The position numbers and the translations under genes were made by a program. 35,194 nucleotides of DNA from an uncultured Collinsella sp. GTDB lineage: Bacteria; Actinomycetota; Coriobacteriia; Coriobacteriales; Coriobacteriaceae. The notes beneath the pieces are model-generated. The model was not told where the DNA came from. It ran no database searches and saw only the letters and a program-made list of their open reading frames with translations. Positions 33,001 through 35,194 of the stretch are shown here, piece after piece; the stretch's first letter is position 1; each line of letters opens with the position of its first letter. The stretch is from positions 1 through 35,194 of the forward strand of contig CABUOA010000022.1 in the NCBI GenBank assembly GCA_902493145.1. Direction: 5' to 3'.

Positions 33001-33534
33001 GCCAACGAAGCCGTCTTCGATGCGAACTTCGAGATCGTCAAGGCCAAGGCCGAGCTTGCCAGCGATGAGGCACTCAAGGCCGATCTTGAGGCTGTCGACC
33101 ACAAGGCCTCTCTTGCCGCGGGCACGACGGGTAACGAGAAGCTGGTCAAGCTGAACGCTGCCTACGCTCGCTATAAGGCCGCCGTCGATGCCGCCGCTGG
33201 TCTCAAGGCTGCTCTGAGCGATGCCGATGCCAAACTGTCCGATGCCAACGACGCCTATGCCGCCGCGCTTGCCGAGCTTGGCGATGCCAAGGATGCCCTG
33301 GCTGCCGCGCAGGCCGAGTACGACAAGTATCATCCCAAGGCTGAGCCGCAGGCCAAGCCTCAGGTTGCGCAGGCCGCTGCAAAGGCTCCTGTCGCCAAGA
33401 AGAAGGCCGCGGACGGTGCGCTCGCCCAGACTGGCGATGACTCCGCGCTTGCAGGTGAGGTTTTCGTTATCGGTGGCATTACGCTCGTTGCTGCGGGCGT
33501 GACGCTGGGCGATCGTCGTCGCAAGCAGATGTAG
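30079..33534 (+). CDS. Large cell-wall-anchored surface protein: coiled coils, CAP domain, LAQTG sorting signal
   Basis: 1151 aa. Residues 1-48 are a signal peptide (AVATVLTAGLIAQPLMSPL, then AIAA before Pro49). Residues 75-450 and 700-1085 are Ala/Lys/Glu/Gln-rich heptad coiled coils. Between them, about 455-675, is a CAP/SCP domain with the conserved set His567 (WGHSN), Glu576 (GENLA), Glu605 and His643 (GHYLNII). The C-terminus has LAQTG (1115-1119), a hydrophobic segment and RRRKQM; LAxTG is the signal of class E sortases. A G9 tract (30252-30260, codons 58-61) makes it a phase-variation candidate. GGGAGA lies before the ATG. It could act in adhesion or wall remodelling; this is inferred. 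Confidence 0.88.
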   Translation: MANYSPQHFGPRAKTVNVKGVANRAVATVLTAGLIAQPLMSPLAAIAAPSTDNGDSVQGGGSSVENTVAAGNQAVVKTAAQLAEESAKQLKDAQAAYDAAQKKADAAGQSQKQAQQQKNQASQAVTDNAAEQNEAEVAALQEKIDELKAAVEKTEQQQKKLGDLNDRLEQANKSVEDKTQALKDAKAKQDEAKKALDDAQAKLEAMGMDEYEAAKKAVEDAQAKLDDANKAVTTAQANLDQAKAAEASAQQEKQNTEAALTTAQAKKQETAAALAAATTARDNAQQKFNQAQAALDAAVSGTGVDLSALEAAKNAAAGELKTAQAELNAATDADATAQANLQAAQNTATAAQEKANAANAAVASAQSAYDAANKEYKDAASKRDAAKSAYEQAQQTEADKKAEYDKLVEVRKQKRSEWEAACAASNAAEKAYDAANVQVEALEQQIAELKSNMTVDQEVISQGILGFMNYISDGSQFTATQKKNAQEAVSMLTGAADKAEWYDQYVDQDMSRDTNPLSLEQMRNALTYLDTQNNLRKVNGQSALSVSLRMTAAAALNTSYSSNIWGHSNCYFDNGENLAGGGGAYTGGETEDTLGWPYTGLYTQEKKAFDKYVEQYGDALGSHRYDSYYIYQHYYSIYKECGHYLNIIDAGTKAIGIATGSGKNTDSEVTVFDYSADDTQADFTVSEFKKLVNDYIDSAYNAGGTQAQKAQLKELQGKLAEAQKNFGTTREAYFAAVNGQDAAQDAFTAADVNMNTAKGEYEKAKSGTAAAKTAYDAAEAKLKGIDVKTPKTKLDAAKGEAATAQAALDKANATLADSKTKAAEAAAHKAKARSARDAAKVKSDQANEAYDNATASVKDLAAKCDAAKTDLANKQGTLNDAKKADDTAQADVDKAQAADVHAATALSGAKQAVAAKTQTLSDAQAKAKAAEDELATANKAFERFAGAQKAVDDAKAAYDAAVAGVADAQKQLEAANEAVFDANFEIVKAKAELASDEALKADLEAVDHKASLAAGTTGNEKLVKLNAAYARYKAAVDAAAGLKAALSDADAKLSDANDAYAAALAELGDAKDALAAAQAEYDKYHPKAEPQAKPQVAQAAAKAPVAKKKAADGALAQTGDDSALAGEVFVIGGITLVAAGVTLGDRRRKQM
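30252..30260 (+). repeat. G9 homopolymer in the coding region of the surface protein
   Basis: Nine G in codons 58-61 (Gln-Gly-Gly-Gly). With ten G the reading becomes GGG GGG GGG TAG; with eight it becomes GGG GGG GTA GTT CTG TAG. Either one-base slip therefore ends the protein within a few codons. It is the longest single-base run noticed. Confidence 0.85.
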
Positions 33535-33600
33535 CGTTTCGAGCGTAGATTCTGCAACGAACTTCGGTTCATAGCGGGACCGTCTCGATAGCCAAACGAT

Positions 33601-33641
33601 AAGGCCGGCGCGCTGTCATACGCAGCGCGCCGGCCTTTCTT
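33601..33641 (+). terminator. Terminator of the surface protein gene
   Basis: Perfect 15-bp stem (33601-33615 with 33623-33637), 7-nt loop, then TCTTT. It lies 66 nt after the stop codon. Confidence 0.85.
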
Positions 33642-33652
33642 TGCGTTGGTAT

Positions 33653-33693
33653 CAAAAAGCCCGGTCGGTAGCCGCGAAAGCTACCGACCGGGC
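33653..33693 (-). terminator. Terminator of the OPT transporter gene
   Basis: Perfect 14-bp stem GCCCGGTCGGTAGC (33659-33672) with 33680-33693, 7-nt loop; on the minus strand TTTTTGAT follows. It ends the minus gene 42 nt after its stop. Confidence 0.85.
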
Positions 33694-33734
33694 AAGCCGT
33701 AGGCAATATGGCTGCGAGCGAACAGCCGCTCGAC

Positions 33735-35194
33735 TTAGCCCAGCAGGCTCAGACCAACAGAGACAAACGCCAGAATAACGCCGACGATGGACTCGCCGCC
33801 CAGCAGACCGCTGGCAACGACCAGGCCCTGCTCCTGGAAGGCGGCATCCTTGGCGGCCTTCTCCTCGCCCGAAAGACCGGCGGCGGCGTCGCGGTGTGCT
33901 GCCCACTTGTCGTAGGCGAGCTTGACACAGGAGCCCAAGAAGGCCGTGAGCGACATGTAGAACGGCAGGTACACGCCCAAGCCGATCATCATGGCCGGAA
34001 TGCCGAGCCAGTACATGACGATACCGGCGATAAAGCCGCCTGCGAACCACGGCACGCTCGGGATGCCCGAGACCATGGTAGCGACCACACTTGCCTGCGC
34101 GGCCACAAAGCTCTTGTCGGGACCAAAGGCGTCCGGACCATAGGCGGTGACGAGCGCGACCATGACGGCAGCAGCGACCAGGGCGCCCACGATGCCGCCG
34201 ATGGCTTGGCCGACCCACTGTGCGCGCGGGTTGGTGCCCAGCACGGCGCCGGCCTTAAAGTCGTTCATGACGTCGCCCGCAAGGCCGCACGCTACGGCCA
34301 CGATGCCGGCGATAAAGAACAGCTTGACCTGAGCGAGCTGCGCGAAGGCGGCAACGATGAGCATGACGATGAGGCCGAAGATCTCCATGGGGTCGATGCC
34401 CGTCTGGCCGCAGCTCTGTGCGCTCATGATGGTGGTGACAAAGGTGAACAGCGTGACGATGACGGCCGGGACGGGGCCAAGGTCGAGCGCGATGGCGACG
34501 ATCACGGCGATGGCGGCAGTACCCAGGCCGATGATGCCGGCGTCGAGCTTAAGCGAGCCCGAGATGAGCGACTGCTCGTCGGTGTCGGTGGAGCTGTCGG
34601 CGGCGAGGCCGCGGGCGATGCCGGCGACCTGCGGCAGGATGTCCTTGAGGACGACGGCGACGCCAAAGCCCATCATGAGGCCCATGCCGAGCGATTTGAC
34701 GATGCCCTGCGCAGTCACAACGTCGAATAGACCGGCAGCGGTGCCGCCCACGATGATGCCAAAGTTACCTAGCAGCGCGCCGGCAAACCAGAAGGCAACC
34801 GGGGCGAAGCCAACCAAAAAGCCGATGGAGAGCAGCATGGGCGAGTTATAGATGGCAAAGGTCACGCCGGGGATATTGAGCGTGCACAGCATGCTGGGGA
34901 TCACGCCCAGGGCATCGCGCAACACGCTGAAGATGCCGGCGATGGCCATGGAGCCAAAGAGCTGCTTGCCGGTCTTGCCGCCGGCCTCGGTGGCGCGCAG
35001 TGTCTGAGCTGCGGCATTGCCGGTGGGAAACTCCAGCGCGGCGTCCACGATAAAGTGGCGGTGGATGAGCGCCGTTGCCAGCAGGCCCAAGATGGTGCCG
35101 GCGAGTGCCACGATAAACATGTCGAGCCAGCTGATCTGGTCGGCATAGCCCAGCATCCAGGCGCCCGGGATGGTAAACGCCAGGCCGCCGGCGA
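33735..35194 (-). CDS. OPT-family oligopeptide transporter (5' end beyond window)
   Basis: The visible part is 486 codons. The open frame continues past the ATG at 35156 to the window edge (AGGLAFTIPGAW directly before it), so that ATG is internal. Many membrane segments are visible. Motifs typical of prokaryotic OPT proteins include FPTGNAAAQTLRA, SAQSCGQTGIDPMEIFGL and NDFKAGAVLGTNPRAQWVGQ. It probably imports oligopeptides or metal-ligand complexes across the cytoplasmic membrane. The soluble segment AADSSTDTDEQS in the middle is a cytosolic or external loop. Ends with the terminator at 33653-33693. Confidence 0.9.
   Translation of the reverse strand, partial: AGGLAFTIPGAWMLGYADQISWLDMFIVALAGTILGLLATALIHRHFIVDAALEFPTGNAAAQTLRATEAGGKTGKQLFGSMAIAGIFSVLRDALGVIPSMLCTLNIPGVTFAIYNSPMLLSIGFLVGFAPVAFWFAGALLGNFGIIVGGTAAGLFDVVTAQGIVKSLGMGLMMGFGVAVVLKDILPQVAGIARGLAADSSTDTDEQSLISGSLKLDAGIIGLGTAAIAVIVAIALDLGPVPAVIVTLFTFVTTIMSAQSCGQTGIDPMEIFGLIVMLIVAAFAQLAQVKLFFIAGIVAVACGLAGDVMNDFKAGAVLGTNPRAQWVGQAIGGIVGALVAAAVMVALVTAYGPDAFGPDKSFVAAQASVVATMVSGIPSVPWFAGGFIAGIVMYWLGIPAMMIGLGVYLPFYMSLTAFLGSCVKLAYDKWAAHRDAAAGLSGEEKAAKDAAFQEQGLVVASGLLGGESIVGVILAFVSVGLSLLG

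Noticed and set aside
30226..33333. Long Leu/Gly-rich minus-strand frames opposite the surface protein
   Set aside because: They are the antisense of Ala/Lys-rich coiled-coil codons (GCC and AAG read as GGC and CTT) and begin and end without ribosome sites.
35154..35156. ATG 35156 as the start of the OPT gene
   Set aside because: The frame continues to the window edge with OPT-like sequence (AGGLAFTIPGAW), so this Met is internal.

Overview
The window looks like part of a chromosome from the Coriobacteriia, most probably Collinsella or a close relative. This is inferred from the high G+C of most coding regions, the domain mix (DUF2975/HTH pair, an LAxTG-type surface protein, a very long CoA-dehydratase activase fusion, an OPT transporter) and the abundance of intergenic palindromes. 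No database search was possible. There are no rRNA or tRNA genes, no integrase or transposase gene and no CRISPR array.

Layout. 1-682: truncated radical SAM gene (minus). 908-4177: alpha/beta hydrolase, then a GGDEF(degenerate)-REC-HD-GYP protein with its own Hpt partner. 4202-7910: a lower-G+C island with a DUF2975 membrane protein, an HTH regulator and a three-gene ABC exporter-like system. 7945-12231 (minus): glutamate-type ABC importer with a gamma-glutamyl peptidase at the operon end. 12232-12881: a gene-poor block of palindromes, including a regular alternating array of six 16-nt repeats. 12882-14663 (minus): a DXS-like enzyme lacking signature residues. 14892-18478: HD hydrolase, PF06541 membrane protein, Amt and PII. 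18553-21552: TetR, MFS pump and HAD phosphatase. 21553-22089: a 41-aa hydrophobic/basic peptide gene with an SOS-like box, a possible sequestered Shine-Dalgarno and nested 5'-3' mRNA pairing. 22090-27575: TetR and a 1587-aa BadF/HgdC-type activase fusion. 27576-28056: terminator and a 131-nt nested palindrome. 28017-29771: leader peptide, small secreted or anchored protein, and DUF389 protein. 30079-33534: a 1151-aa surface protein with a CAP domain, an LAQTG sorting signal and a G9 tract. 33735-35194 (minus): OPT transporter running off the edge.

How genes work together. The importer plus peptidase suggests uptake and hydrolysis of glutamate or gamma-glutamyl compounds; Amt/PII handles ammonium. 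The TetR/MFS pair has two matching operators with a terminator between them. The HTH protein may control both its own operon and the adjacent ABC operon through a shared TATCGTT element. The two strongest leads are the candidate SOS-inducible type I toxin (21605-21894) and the G9 tract (30252-30260), where a gain or loss of one base gives an almost immediate stop in the surface protein.
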